A stretch of DNA of 64,000 bases. It comes from Stutzerimonas kunmingensis. Lineage in GTDB: Bacteria; Pseudomonadota; Gammaproteobacteria; Pseudomonadales; Pseudomonadaceae. The notes below the pieces were generated by a model. That model was given only the letters and a program-made list of their open reading frames with translations, ran no database searches and had not been told where the DNA came from. Within the stretch, counting starts at the first letter, position 1. Each line of letters starts with the position of its first letter. Positions 32,221 through 41,529 of this stretch are shown piece by piece. The stretch lies in NCBI RefSeq assembly GCF_021432085.1, contig NZ_CP090366.1, forward strand, positions 4,402,001 through 4,466,000. The letters run 5' to 3'. The position numbers were made by a program, and so were the translations under genes.

Positions 32221-33210
32221 ATGCGCATCACCCTGTTCAGCAGCAAACCCTACGATCGCCACAGCTTCCAGGCCGCCAATCAGGCACATGGCTTCGAGCT
32301 CCAATTCCTCGAGTCGCGCCTCGATCCCGATACCGTGGCGCTGGCCGCCGGCGCCGAGGTGGTCTGCCCGTTCGTCAATGACGTGCTGTCGGCGCCCGTG
32401 CTGGAAAAGCTCGCCGCTGGCGGCACACGGCTAATCGCGCTGCGTTCGGCCGGTTACAACCATGTCGATCTGCCCTGTGCCCAGCGTCTCGGCCTGCCGG
32501 TAGTGCGGGTGCCGGCCTATTCGCCGCACGCGGTGGCCGAACACACCGTGGCACTGATTCTGGCACTCAACCGGCGCCTGCCACGGGCCTACAACCGTAC
32601 CCGCGAGGGCAATTTCTCGCTGCAGGGGCTGACCGGCTTCGATCTGGTCGGCAAGCGGGTCGGCGTGGTCGGCAGCGGGCAGATCGGCGCGGTGTTCGCG
32701 CGGATCATGCAGGGCTTCGGTTGCGAGGTGCAGCTCTACGACCCCTACCCCAACCCGGAACTGGAACGCCTCGGCATGCGCTACGTGGCACTCGATGAAC
32801 TGCTCGCCAGCAGCGATATCGTCAGCCTGCACTGCCCGCTGACTGAGCAGACCCGTCACCTGATCAACCAGCAGAGCCTGGCGACCATGAAGCCGCGCGC
32901 CATGCTGATCAACACCGGCCGTGGCGCGCTGATCGACACGCCAGCACTGATCGGCGCGTTGAAGAGCGGTCAGCTCGGCTACCTGGGCCTGGACGTCTAC
33001 GAGGAAGAGGCCGGGCTGTTCTTCGAGGACCACTCCGGCCTGCCGCTGCAGGACGATGTGCTGGCGCGGCTGCTGTCGTTTCCCAACGTCATCGTCACGG
33101 CGCACCAGGCATTTCTCACCGACGAGGCGCTGGCTGCGATCGCTGGCACCACGCTGGGCAATGTCGCTGCCTGGCAGGCCGGGCAGATCAGCAATCAGGT
33201 CAGCAGCTAG
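32221..33210 (+). CDS. ldhA: D-lactate dehydrogenase (2-hydroxyacid dehydrogenase)
   Basis: This 329-residue enzyme starts at ATG 32221; the frame upstream to 32161 has no supporting start. It has the D-2-hydroxyacid dehydrogenase fold: LRSAGYNHVDLPCA in the substrate loop, the NAD site GVVGSGQIGAVFA near residue 150, and the catalytic Arg, Glu and His in NTGRGALID (about 235), YEEEAG (263) and TAHQAFLT (296). FEDHSGLPLQDDVLARLLSF is typical of LdhA. It reduces pyruvate to D-lactate. Its stop codon lies inside the left end of the repeat element at 33209. Confidence 0.88.
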   Translation: MRITLFSSKPYDRHSFQAANQAHGFELQFLESRLDPDTVALAAGAEVVCPFVNDVLSAPVLEKLAAGGTRLIALRSAGYNHVDLPCAQRLGLPVVRVPAYSPHAVAEHTVALILALNRRLPRAYNRTREGNFSLQGLTGFDLVGKRVGVVGSGQIGAVFARIMQGFGCEVQLYDPYPNPELERLGMRYVALDELLASSDIVSLHCPLTEQTRHLINQQSLATMKPRAMLINTGRGALIDTPALIGALKSGQLGYLGLDVYEEEAGLFFEDHSGLPLQDDVLARLLSFPNVIVTAHQAFLTDEALAAIAGTTLGNVAAWQAGQISNQVSS

Positions 33211-33323
33211 CGGCCTGTACGGTGGGTTGGTTGAGGCAAGTTCGGATGAGAGGCAAGGAGCAGCAACACAGTATCGGGGCCATGGGCGCCGAAATTGACC
33301 AACTGAACTTAGCAAAGGCCACT
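33209..33323. repeat. Dispersed inverted-repeat element, copy 1 (internally deleted)
   Basis: The sequence matches the element at 39349-39510 at both ends: GGTTGAGGCAAGTTCGGATG on the left and ACCGAAATTGACC-like sequence, then CAACTGAACTTA, on the right, ending AAGGCCACTAAC. About 47 bases of the middle present in copy 2 are missing. It fills the gap between two convergent genes, ldhA and the glycosylase homologue, and its ends contribute the TAG stop codon of each. Confidence 0.75.
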
Positions 33324-34005
33324 AACGGGCTGGTTTTTCGTCGAGCTGGCGCAGGCGCGCCTCGAGCAGGTCCGGGAAGCGCTTGAACCAGGTCTGGTTC
33401 AACGGCGAGGGATGCGGCAGCGGGTGCAGGGTGAAGGTTCGGGCCTGCCCCTGCTCGTCCTGTAGCTCGACGTCGAGGCTGGCGGTGAAGCGGTCCTCAC
33501 GTTGCCAGAAGTCTTCCAGACGCTGGCGCGCCTCACGCGGCTGGTCGATGCCGAACCAGAGGAATGCCTCGCGCCCGAGGGTGATGATGTGCCGCCCGCG
33601 CCAGCTGTCCACCAGCAACTGGCGCATCAGCGGATGGAAGCGGCGCTTGACTGCCATCGACCAGGCCTTGTTGCCGACCGGCTTGTACGGCACGGTGTTG
33701 ATCCAGAAGTAGTGCCGCCCCAGCGCCCGCCCCGCCTCGAAATCCGGCATCTGCTCGCCATGCAGGTGGCGATAGAGCACGCGGCGGACGATCTGCCCGC
33801 CGGAGCCGATGAAGGGCTCGCCATGGCGGACCTCCTCGCGGCCTGGGTCACGACCGAAAAAGCAGAGCGGCGCATCGGCGTCGCCAAGACCGATGATTGG
33901 CTCCAGCGGATCACGCTCTAATGCTTGGTAGACCGGTCGATCGATGCCATCGGTGTGTGCGGCAAGCTCGCGCAGCGCCTGACATATCTCGGTGGGTAGC
34001 GTCAT
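33322..34005 (-). CDS. Uracil-DNA glycosylase superfamily protein
   Basis: This 227-residue protein starts at ATG 34005 (MTLPTEICQALR). It has the superfamily motif 1 as FFGRDPGREEVRHGEPFIGS near residue 50, motif GGQIVRRVL, and motif 2 as HPLPHPSPLNQTWF near 200. The four cysteines that ligate the iron-sulfur cluster in family 4 enzymes are not present, so it is a divergent member; base specificity cannot be told. The DUF3299 gene ends 11 bases before it on the same strand, so the two may be co-transcribed. Confidence 0.8.
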   Translation of the reverse strand: MTLPTEICQALRELAAHTDGIDRPVYQALERDPLEPIIGLGDADAPLCFFGRDPGREEVRHGEPFIGSGGQIVRRVLYRHLHGEQMPDFEAGRALGRHYFWINTVPYKPVGNKAWSMAVKRRFHPLMRQLLVDSWRGRHIITLGREAFLWFGIDQPREARQRLEDFWQREDRFTASLDVELQDEQGQARTFTLHPLPHPSPLNQTWFKRFPDLLEARLRQLDEKPAR

Positions 34006-34015
34006 TGCCTGTGGC

Positions 34016-34552
34016 TCAGAAGTCGCTTTCGTCGACCAGCTCGACTGCGGCGGCTTCCAGCGCATAGGCGGCATCGGCCAGATCGTTGCTGACCGGCTCG
34101 ATTTGCAGGCGACCGTCCACCCACAGCGGCGCGTAGATGTCCTCCAGGGCGATGCCCTTCGAGTAGCGCACCAGCACGATCTGGTTCGGCGGCGGCGGCG
34201 GTACGTGAATGCAGGCGCCCGGATAGGGCACCAGGAAGAATTCGGTGCTGCGCCCGCGCGCGTCGCTCTCCAGCGGCACCGGATAGCCGCCCAGACGGAT
34301 CTCGCGGCCATTCAGTTCGGCGACGGTCTTGGCCGAGTACATCACCGCCGGCAGCCCGGCGTCCTGCTTCAGCCCGCCCTGATCGCTGAAGCCGGCATCT
34401 TCCGGCGTCGAGTGGTCGATTTCGGGCATTTCCTCCAGCGCCTGGCGGTCCTCGGGCGGCATCAGCTCGAGCCAGTCGAGTTCGGGCGGCGTGGCCTGGG
34501 CGTGGGAAACAAGTGCGAGACAGCAGAGCAGCGAGAGGACGAATGTGCGCAT
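34016..34552 (-). CDS. Exported DUF3299 protein
   Basis: This 178-residue protein has a signal peptide (MRTFVLSLLCCLALVSHAQA, cleavage after about residue 20). The DUF3299 core is present: YSAKTVAELNGREIRLGGYP, VPLESDARGRSTEFFLVPYP, and GACIHVPPPPPNQIVLVRYS, the most conserved block of the family. It probably works in the periplasm; the family is uncharacterised. It starts 51 bases downstream of the GlsB/YeaQ gene. Confidence 0.87.
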   Translation of the reverse strand: MRTFVLSLLCCLALVSHAQATPPELDWLELMPPEDRQALEEMPEIDHSTPEDAGFSDQGGLKQDAGLPAVMYSAKTVAELNGREIRLGGYPVPLESDARGRSTEFFLVPYPGACIHVPPPPPNQIVLVRYSKGIALEDIYAPLWVDGRLQIEPVSNDLADAAYALEAAAVELVDESDF

Positions 34553-34603
34553 AAGGCAACTACATGAGAGAGAACGGGGCCGCTGGGCGCGGCCCCCGGC
34601 GGA

Positions 34604-34855
34604 TCAATGTTTGCGGCTGGTGACCATGCCATAGATGACCAGCAGGATGATCGCACCGACCACCGCGCCGATAAAGCCTGCGCCTTCGCCCGCCTGGTAC
34701 AGACCGAGCGCCTGTCCGCCATAGGTCGCCAGCAGCGAGCCGCCGATACCGAGCAGGATGGTCATGATCCAGCCCATGCTGTCGTCGCCGGGCTTGAGGA
34801 AACGCGCGATGAGGCCAACGATGAGGCCGATGATGATGGTGCCGATGATGCCCAT
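34604..34855 (-). CDS. GlsB/YeaQ/YmgE family stress membrane protein
   Basis: This 83-residue protein starts at ATG 34855 (MGIIGTIIIGLIVG), with an AGGAG ribosome-binding site. Three hydrophobic helices with glycine-rich packing (IGTIIIGLIVGLIARFLKPG, MTILLGIGGSLLATYGG, FIGAVVGAIILLVIYG) define this transglycosylase-associated family. Members are small inner-membrane proteins linked to stress. An extension to 34891 is possible but has no support. Confidence 0.9.
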   Translation of the reverse strand: MGIIGTIIIGLIVGLIARFLKPGDDSMGWIMTILLGIGGSLLATYGGQALGLYQAGEGAGFIGAVVGAIILLVIYGMVTSRKH

Positions 34856-34940
34856 GGATAAGCTCCTGAGGTCGGAAAGGTGGGTAACCAATCGGACCCG
34901 AGGGCTCTGTCACCGTTCGCCGAAGCCTGACGGCCGGGCG

Positions 34941-36026
34941 TCAGGAATGCGGGATCAGCGTCTCTACGGCGGTGATCTGCCGGTCGAGGGTGGCGCGATC
35001 GGGGCAGCGCAGGGTGGCGTGGCCAACTTTGCGTCCGACCTTGAAGGCCTTGCCGTAGTGATGCAGATGGCAATCCTCGATGGCGATGACCTTTTCCACC
35101 GGCGGAACTTCACCAATGAAGTTGAGCATGGCGCTCTCGCCCAGCTTGGCGGTCGAGCCCAGCGGCAGACCGGCGACGGCACGCAGGTGGTTCTCGAACT
35201 GGCTGCACTCGGCGCCTTCGATGGTCCAGTGCCCGGAGTTGTGCACGCGCGGGGCGATCTCGTTGGCCTTCAGGCCGCCATCGACCTCGAAGAACTCGAA
35301 GGCCAGCACGCCAACGTAGTCGAGCTGCTTGAGCACACGACCGACATAATCCTCGGCCAGCGCCTGCAGCGGATGATTACTACTGGCCACCGACAGCCGC
35401 AAGATGCCGCTCTCGTGGCTGTTGTGCACCAGCGGATAGAAGCAGGTTTCGCCATCACGCCCGCGCACGGCGATCAGCGAGACTTCCCCGGTGAAGGGCA
35501 CGAAGCCCTCGAGGATGCACGGCACGCTGCCCAGCTCGGCGAAGGCATTGCTCACATCGGCCGGCTTGCGCAGCAGCTTCTGGCCCTTGCCGTCGTAACC
35601 CAGGGTGCGGGTCTTGAGCACGGCTGGCAGGCCGATGCTGGCCACCGCGGCGTCGAGGTCGGCCTGGGACTGGATATCGGCGAACTCCGGGGTGGGAATG
35701 CCGAGATCCTTGAACATGGATTTCTCGAACCAGCGATCACGGGCGATGCGCAGCGATTCGGCGCTCGGGTAGACCGGCACGAACTGCGAGAGAAAGGCCA
35801 CGGTTTCAGCCGGTACGCTCTCGAACTCGAAGGTCACCAGATCCACCTCGTCGGCCAGCCGGCGCAGGTGGTCCTTGTCGTCGTAGTCGGCGCGGATGTG
35901 CTCACCGAGGGCCTGGGCGCAGGCATCCGGTGCCGGGTCGAGGAAGGCGAAGCTCATGCCCAGCGGAGTGCCCGCCAGGGCCAGCATGCGGCCCAGCTGG
36001 CCGCCACCGATCACACCAATTTTCAT
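34941..36026 (-). CDS. purK: N5-carboxyaminoimidazole ribonucleotide synthase PurK
   Basis: This 361-residue ATP-grasp enzyme has the N-terminal GVIGGGQLGRMLALAG, the ATP-grasp core with RDRWFEKSMFKDLGIPTPEF, VLKTRTLGYDGKGQ and the EGFVPFTGEVSLIAVRGRDG segment, and RVHNSGHWTIEGAECSQFEN near residue 270. It makes N5-CAIR from AIR, ATP and bicarbonate in purine synthesis. It is the second gene of a purEK operon, 104 bases after purE, a longer gap than usual. Confidence 0.95.
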   Translation of the reverse strand: MKIGVIGGGQLGRMLALAGTPLGMSFAFLDPAPDACAQALGEHIRADYDDKDHLRRLADEVDLVTFEFESVPAETVAFLSQFVPVYPSAESLRIARDRWFEKSMFKDLGIPTPEFADIQSQADLDAAVASIGLPAVLKTRTLGYDGKGQKLLRKPADVSNAFAELGSVPCILEGFVPFTGEVSLIAVRGRDGETCFYPLVHNSHESGILRLSVASSNHPLQALAEDYVGRVLKQLDYVGVLAFEFFEVDGGLKANEIAPRVHNSGHWTIEGAECSQFENHLRAVAGLPLGSTAKLGESAMLNFIGEVPPVEKVIAIEDCHLHHYGKAFKVGRKVGHATLRCPDRATLDRQITAVETLIPHS

Positions 36027-36130
36027 ATCAACGGCCCTTCAGTAGGCGGCAGATCGAGCGCGCGCGTCGCGCGGCGCAGGAAAGCAAGTTTATACCCGCC
36101 AGCGGGCGTCGCCGCGCCGGCAGGGTCGGC

Positions 36131-36619
36131 TCAGACGCGTGGGTCCGGGCTGTCCAGAACGGTCTGGGTCTGCTCGTCGCGGAATTTCTTCAGTGCCTGG
36201 TGATACTCGGGAAACTCGTGACCGAGGATGCTCGCCGACAGCAGCGCGGCGTTGATCGCGCCGGCCTTGCCGATGGCCAGGGTGGCGACCGGCACGCCCG
36301 CCGGCATCTGCACGATGGACAGCAGCGAATCGACGCCGGAGAGCATCGAGGACTGCACCGGCACGCCGAGCACCGGCAGGTGCGTCTTGGCGGCGCACAT
36401 GCCCGGCAGATGGGCGGCACCGCCGGCGCCGGCGATGATCACGCGCAACCCGCGGGCTTCGGCCTGTTCGGCGTACTGGAAGAGCAGGTCCGGGGTGCGA
36501 TGGGCGGACACCACCGTCACTTCATGGGGGATGCCCAGCTTTTCCAGCATGTCGGCGGTGTGGCTCAGGGTGGACCAGTCGGACTTGGAGCCCATGATCA
36601 CGCCTACCAGTGCGCTCAT
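36131..36619 (-). CDS. purE: N5-CAIR mutase PurE
   Basis: This 162-residue class I PurE starts at ATG 36619 ([14 protein letters not shown]). The substrate motifs are [27 protein letters not shown] near residue 42 (the conserved Ser/His), and [16 protein letters not shown] near 72. It converts N5-CAIR to CAIR, following PurK. Upstream on the - strand, TTGCGC followed by TATACT at about 36731-36736 may be the operon promoter. Confidence 0.95.
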   Translation of the reverse strand: MSALVGVIMGSKSDWSTLSHTADMLEKLGIPHEVTVVSAHRTPDLLFQYAEQAEARGLRVIIAGAGGAAHLPGMCAAKTHLPVLGVPVQSSMLSGVDSLLSIVQMPAGVPVATLAIGKAGAINAALLSASILGHEFPEYHQALKKFRDEQTQTVLDSPDPRV

Positions 36620-36767
36620 CGTCGTGCCTCTCATTGGGCGCCCGCGGGCGCGTCAAGAACAACAAACCACGCAAAAGAGCGTGGCCTGGACAGTCGCGGA
36701 CCGACCTTGGCCGCCCGCGCGAAAGCCGCGCAGTATAGCGCAAGGCGTGACCAGCCAGTACCCCGCG

Positions 36768-39260
36768 CTACTGCAGCGCAGCAGGCGCCAGGCGTGGCAG
36801 TTCGATCCAGAAACGGCTGCCGACGCCAGGTTCGCTGTGCAGTCCCAGCTGGCCGTTCATCAGGCGGGCGAACTCCAGGCACAGCGACAGCCCTATGCCG
36901 GTGCCCTGAATCATGCTGTTCTCGCGCCCGAGCCGCTGGAAGGGTTCGAACACCTGCGCCTGCTGCGCGGGCTCGATGCCCAATCCCGTATCCTCGACCA
37001 ACAGCCGCACATGCCCCGGGCTGGTTTCGGTACGCAGGCTGATGTGGCCATCGGGGACGTTGTACTTCATCGCGTTGGACAGCAGGTTGAGCAGCACTTG
37101 GCGCAACCGACGCGGCTCGGCAAGCACCTGCAGTGGCTCATCCGGCAACTGCAATTGCAGATGCAGGCCGCGTTGCTGAACCTCGAGCGAGACCAGTTCG
37201 GCGCACTCGCGCATCAGCTCGCAGACGTTCACCGGCTGCAGCTCGAGCTGCGCCGGCTCGTTCTGCAGGCTCGACCATTCGAGGATTTCCCCCAGCAGCT
37301 GATTGAGGTGCCGGCTGGCCAGCAGGATCTCGTCGAGGTACTCGGCCGCCTCGGCCTGGCTCTCATCGTCGCAGTCCATGCGCATCAACTGGGCGAAGCC
37401 GAGAATCGCATTGAGCGGCGTGCGCAGTTCATGGCTGATACCCGAGAGCAGCCGGCCCTTCGCTTCGCTGGCAGCCTGGGCCTGCAGGGTCGCCGCGCGT
37501 AGTTCTTCCTCGACCCGCTTCAGCGCGTCGATATCCACATGAGTACCGGCGAGTATCTTCGCCACGCCGGTATCCGGATCATGCGCGAGCACGCGCCCGC
37601 GGCTGAGCAACCAGTGGTAGTGGCCCTGGGTATCGGCGAAGCGGTACTCGGCCTCATAGCGCTGCTGCAGTCCGCGGCTGACGCGTTCGATCTGCGCCAG
37701 CGCCTGCGGCAAGTCATCGGGGTGGATACGGCGGCGAAACTCGCTGTCGCTGAGCTGCCCCGACGGCAGGCCGAAGCGCGTCACCATGCCGCCGCGTATA
37801 CGCAGCCGGTGGTTGGGCATGTCGTATTCCCAGAGGCTTTCGGTCGCGCTTTCCAGCACCAGCTCCAGGCGTCGTTGCGCCTCCCAGCGCTCGGATTCGC
37901 TATAGGCCAGGCGGCTGCCGATGTCCTGGGTGTGACGGCACATCTCGTCCAGTTCGCGAATCTGCGACTGTGCCGGCTCCGGTTGCCAGCGGCCGACGCC
38001 AATCTCGCCGAGCATCCGCGAGATGCCGGCGATGGGCGTCAGCAGCGCGCCGCTGAGCTGGCGTGCGCGCAGCCACATGAGGGCGAAGAAACCGATATAG
38101 AACAGCACCAACCCGGCAATCAGCAGATAGCCGATCTGCTGATAACGGCTCGCCAGGGCATTGGTCTGGCGAAATACCGCGGCCTCATCGACCACCGCCA
38201 GCAGGTGCCAGCCGGTCTGCGCCACAGTGGTCCAGGCCACCAGCTGCGGCCGGCCGCCAAGCATCACCTGCTGTACGCCGCTGCTGGCCCCGGAGATTGC
38301 CGCGGCGAGTTCAGCGGTTTCCGGGCGGCGATCAAGCTGGAAATCCTCCGGTTTGAACACCTCGCGGCGGATGGCATCCAGATAGGAATGCTCGGTCAGC
38401 TCGGCCAGGCCGAAATCCGCTTCGCCAGGTTCGGGCAGCGCCATGATCGACAGATCATCGCTGACCAGCATGGCGTAGCCACCCCAGGGCACCTGCACCT
38501 GGCCGATCTGCTCGAGGATGCCGCTGACGGTGATGTCGATGCCAACCACGCCTTCTAGAAAATCGCCGTGGTACACCGGCGCGGTCGCCGACATCATCCA
38601 GCCGTGCCCGGCCGGGTCGAGGTAGACATTGGTCCACACTACGCCGCGCGACGGGTTGTGCTTGGCGTCCGCCAGGTAATAGAAGTTGTACTTGGGGATA
38701 TCCATGTCCGCCGGGTACTGATCGAGCGTGAAGAACCACGGATAGATATGGTTGAAGCTATCCCAACTGTTGAAGTAGAGGCTGGCGACCAGCGGGTTGC
38801 GCGCTTCGATCTCCTTCATCAGCGGCTCCAGCTGCCGCAGCCTGGCGATCTTCTGCAGATCATGCCGCTCGGGAGCAGTGGCGTTGGAATAGAACACGGC
38901 GGCACCGCCGTCATCGCTGGGACTGTAGCGCACGCCCTCGTCGCTCAGGGCCAGTTCGGGCACCTGTCCCGGCGCGACGCCCTGCAGCGCCTGCGCGGTG
39001 AGGTTGCGATACAACTGGGTCAGGGAGCTGACCTGGCTGAGCTGCTCGCTGATCAGACGCGACTCAAGACTTACCGCCGCCTGCAGGTCGTTGAGCGCGG
39101 TTTCGCGCAGATGCTCGACCTGGGCGTCGCGAATGGCGTTGTTGGTCAGCAGATAGATCGCGATCAACGCGGTCTCCACCAGCACCAGTGGGATGAGCGC
39201 GCTGCGCACGAAGGCCCGCCATATCCATTGACGCAGGCCGATTGGCTTTGAGGTGGGCAC
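36768..39260 (-). CDS. Orphan membrane sensor histidine kinase with Cache and PAS domains
   Basis: About 830 residues. GTG 39260 (VPTSKPIGLRQW) is preferred because GGAG lies seven bases upstream; an ATG at 39323 would add 21 residues without a ribosome-binding site. Domain order: membrane helix (LIPLVLVETALIAIYLLTNN), a large periplasmic dCache domain with WTNVYLDPAGHGWMMSATAP, a second helix (YLLIAGLVLFYIGFFALMWL), a PAS domain, HisKA with the phospho-His in LLSGISHELRTPLNAILGFA, and HATPase (LLSNAMKYN, VEDTGLGI, GTGIGLSL). No receiver domain and no adjacent response regulator exist, so its partner is unknown. Confidence 0.9.
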   Translation of the reverse strand: MPTSKPIGLRQWIWRAFVRSALIPLVLVETALIAIYLLTNNAIRDAQVEHLRETALNDLQAAVSLESRLISEQLSQVSSLTQLYRNLTAQALQGVAPGQVPELALSDEGVRYSPSDDGGAAVFYSNATAPERHDLQKIARLRQLEPLMKEIEARNPLVASLYFNSWDSFNHIYPWFFTLDQYPADMDIPKYNFYYLADAKHNPSRGVVWTNVYLDPAGHGWMMSATAPVYHGDFLEGVVGIDITVSGILEQIGQVQVPWGGYAMLVSDDLSIMALPEPGEADFGLAELTEHSYLDAIRREVFKPEDFQLDRRPETAELAAAISGASSGVQQVMLGGRPQLVAWTTVAQTGWHLLAVVDEAAVFRQTNALASRYQQIGYLLIAGLVLFYIGFFALMWLRARQLSGALLTPIAGISRMLGEIGVGRWQPEPAQSQIRELDEMCRHTQDIGSRLAYSESERWEAQRRLELVLESATESLWEYDMPNHRLRIRGGMVTRFGLPSGQLSDSEFRRRIHPDDLPQALAQIERVSRGLQQRYEAEYRFADTQGHYHWLLSRGRVLAHDPDTGVAKILAGTHVDIDALKRVEEELRAATLQAQAASEAKGRLLSGISHELRTPLNAILGFAQLMRMDCDDESQAEAAEYLDEILLASRHLNQLLGEILEWSSLQNEPAQLELQPVNVCELMRECAELVSLEVQQRGLHLQLQLPDEPLQVLAEPRRLRQVLLNLLSNAMKYNVPDGHISLRTETSPGHVRLLVEDTGLGIEPAQQAQVFEPFQRLGRENSMIQGTGIGLSLCLEFARLMNGQLGLHSEPGVGSRFWIELPRLAPAALQ

Positions 39261-39348
39261 GATGGGCTCCAGCGGCCGCGCAAGGCGAATAATCAGCAGT
39301 AGGCGCGGCGAGGCCGTGATCATACCATCGCGCTCGCGGCGTCGAGCT

Positions 39349-39510
39349 AGTGGCCTGTGCGGTGAGTGGGTTGAGGCAAGTTCGGATGAGCATGGGTCCG
39401 AAACAAGGCGCTGCGACGAGTCATAGCTGGGCTATGGCAAGGAGCAGCAACGCAGTATCGGGGGCCATGGGCACCGAAATTGACCAACTGAACTTACCAA
39501 ACAGGCCACT
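39349..39510. repeat. Dispersed inverted-repeat element, copy 2 (full length)
   Basis: AGTGGCCTGT at 39349-39358 and ACAGGCCACT at 39501-39510 are perfect terminal inverted repeats of 10 bases. The interior has no coding frame but includes short palindromic segments (CATAGCTGGGCTATGG near 39423). It lies between the kinase gene and quiC. The same sequence with a 47-base internal loss is at 33209-33323. Confidence 0.75.
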
Positions 39511-39539
39511 GGAGCCTGGCGGTCGAGTTCGCCGTCGTT

Positions 39540-41462
39540 TCAGCAGGCGCTGGCGACGCTGGTGGTGCCGGAGACCGAACGGCGGCATTGCTTGGCCATC
39601 GCCGCCAGGCGTACCGCGACATTGGCGGTGCCGTAGCCGGCGTAGCCATTGCAGCGCTGCAGGATCTCGAAGAAGAAGCGGCCTTCGAACGGCTCGGTGT
39701 AGACGTGAAACAGCTCGCCACCCTCGGCATCACGGTCGTAGAGCACGTTGTAGCGCGCCAGCTCGGCGAGCAGCGCGTCGTCGAAATCGAACCGCGCCGC
39801 CAGATCGTCGTAGTAGTTGCGCGGGATTTCCAGCAACGGCACCCCGGCCGCCTGCGCCCGGGCGACCTCGGCGAAGATGTCGTCGCAGGCGAACGCCACG
39901 TGGTGCACCCCGGCGCCACGATAACTGGACAGCGCCTGGGCGATCACGGTGTCGCGATCCTGCGAGGTGTTCAGCGGCAGCCGGACGCGGCCGCAGGGGC
40001 TACGCATGGCGCGGCACTTCATCAGCCCATAGGGATCGGGCAGCAGCAGCTCGTTGTCGGCCTCGAAATCGAACAGGCTGCGATAGAACAGCACCCAGCT
40101 GGCCAGGCTTTCGGCCGGCAGCGCGGTAGCCATGTGATCGATACGCCGCAAGCCCGCATCCTTCGGGCCGACCGCATGCAGGCGAAAGTCGATGTCGTAG
40201 TTGCTCTGCCCTGGCGCGCCGGACTCGAGCAGATAGATCAGGCTGCCGTCCGGCGCGCGCACGGCCGGAATCTGCCGCTCGTTCGGCCCGATCAGGCCAC
40301 GGTAGGGCTGGCCGCCAAAGGCGCAGGCACGCGCCAGCGCCGGCCCCTCTTCGTCGATCTTCAGCGCCATTGCACACACCGAAGGGCCATGCGCCTCGAA
40401 GTAGTTGTGGGCAAACGAATAGGGCTCGGCGTTGAGCACGATATTGATCTCGCCCTGGCGAAACAGCTGCACATCCTTCGAGCGGTGCTGACCGACATGG
40501 GCGAAGCCAAGACGCTGCAGCCAGCTGCCGAGGCGCACGGCGTGCGGCTCGTCCACCGCGAACTCGAGGAAATCGATGCCTTCGTAGCGCGGTGCCGGCG
40601 GTGGCGCGAACAGCGTTTGCGCCAGCGCCGGGCTGGTCGAGGCACTCAGGCGCTGCCCGGTTTTCTCTTCCAGGTGCTGAAGCGCACGCAGGCCGTCAGC
40701 GGCGATGCCTCGCGGCGGCGCAGCGCGGAAGCCATCGTTGAACACTTCCAGCGACAACGGGCCGCTGTAGCCGGCCTGCAGCACAGGTGCGAGAAAGCCC
40801 GCCAGGTCGAATTCGCCCTGACCGGGAAAACAACGGAAATGCCGACTCCACTGCAGCACATCCATTGCCAGCAGCGGCGCATCGGCGAGCTGTACGAAGA
40901 AGATCCGCTCGCCCGGGATATCGACGATGCCGCTCGGGTCATCGCCCAGCGCCAGCGTATGGAAACTGTCGAGAATCACCCCCAGTGCAGGATTGTCGAC
41001 CTGTTGTACCAGTGACCAGACCTGCCGCCAGGTCTTCACGTGGCGGCCCCAGGCCAGCGCCTCGTAGCCCACGCGCAGCCCGCGTGCACCGGCGCGCTCG
41101 GCGATCTGGCCAAGGTCACCCACCAGTGTCTCGTTATCGCCCAGCGCATCGGCCTGGACGTTGCTGCAGAGCAGCATCAGGTCGACGCCCAGTTCGTGCA
41201 TCAGGTCGAACTTGCGCTCGGCGCGATCGAGATTGCGCTGCACGCGCGCCCGCGGGCAGCCCTCGAAATCGCGGAACGGCTGGAACAGCGTGACGGCAAT
41301 GCCCAGGTCCTCGCACAGGCGGCGGATGTCCTGCGGGCTGCCGGAGTGATAGAGCAGGTCGTTCTCGAACAGCTCGACGCCATCGAATCCAGCCGCCGCG
41401 GCGGCCTCCAGCTTCTCCGGCAGGGTGCCGCTCAGCGACACGGTGGCGATCGAGCGTTTCAT
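39540..41462 (-). CDS. quiC: 3-Dehydroshikimate dehydratase QuiC, fused to a HPPD-like domain
   Basis: This 640-residue protein starts at ATG 41462 (MKRSIATVSLSG) with AGGAGT upstream; the frame is open to 41546 without a better start. Residues about 1-275 are a xylose-isomerase-like TIM barrel (GFDGVELFENDLLYHSGSPQ, LGVILDSFHTLALGDDPSGI, EVFNDGFRAAPPRG), the dehydratase part. Residues about 290-630 form a two-half dioxygenase-like (HPPD/VOC) domain with GVHHVAFACDDIF and FEGRFFFEILQRCNGYAGYG. This fusion is the pseudomonad QuiC type, which converts 3-dehydroshikimate to protocatechuate. It lies 67 bases downstream of the adenylating enzyme gene. Confidence 0.9.
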   Translation of the reverse strand: MKRSIATVSLSGTLPEKLEAAAAAGFDGVELFENDLLYHSGSPQDIRRLCEDLGIAVTLFQPFRDFEGCPRARVQRNLDRAERKFDLMHELGVDLMLLCSNVQADALGDNETLVGDLGQIAERAGARGLRVGYEALAWGRHVKTWRQVWSLVQQVDNPALGVILDSFHTLALGDDPSGIVDIPGERIFFVQLADAPLLAMDVLQWSRHFRCFPGQGEFDLAGFLAPVLQAGYSGPLSLEVFNDGFRAAPPRGIAADGLRALQHLEEKTGQRLSASTSPALAQTLFAPPPAPRYEGIDFLEFAVDEPHAVRLGSWLQRLGFAHVGQHRSKDVQLFRQGEINIVLNAEPYSFAHNYFEAHGPSVCAMALKIDEEGPALARACAFGGQPYRGLIGPNERQIPAVRAPDGSLIYLLESGAPGQSNYDIDFRLHAVGPKDAGLRRIDHMATALPAESLASWVLFYRSLFDFEADNELLLPDPYGLMKCRAMRSPCGRVRLPLNTSQDRDTVIAQALSSYRGAGVHHVAFACDDIFAEVARAQAAGVPLLEIPRNYYDDLAARFDFDDALLAELARYNVLYDRDAEGGELFHVYTEPFEGRFFFEILQRCNGYAGYGTANVAVRLAAMAKQCRRSVSGTTSVASAC

Positions 41463-41529
41463 GCGGTTACTCCTGTTACCGGGTGACTCGGGAAGTTGCG
41501 CGGCAGCGCTGGGGTCGACGCGAGCATGA

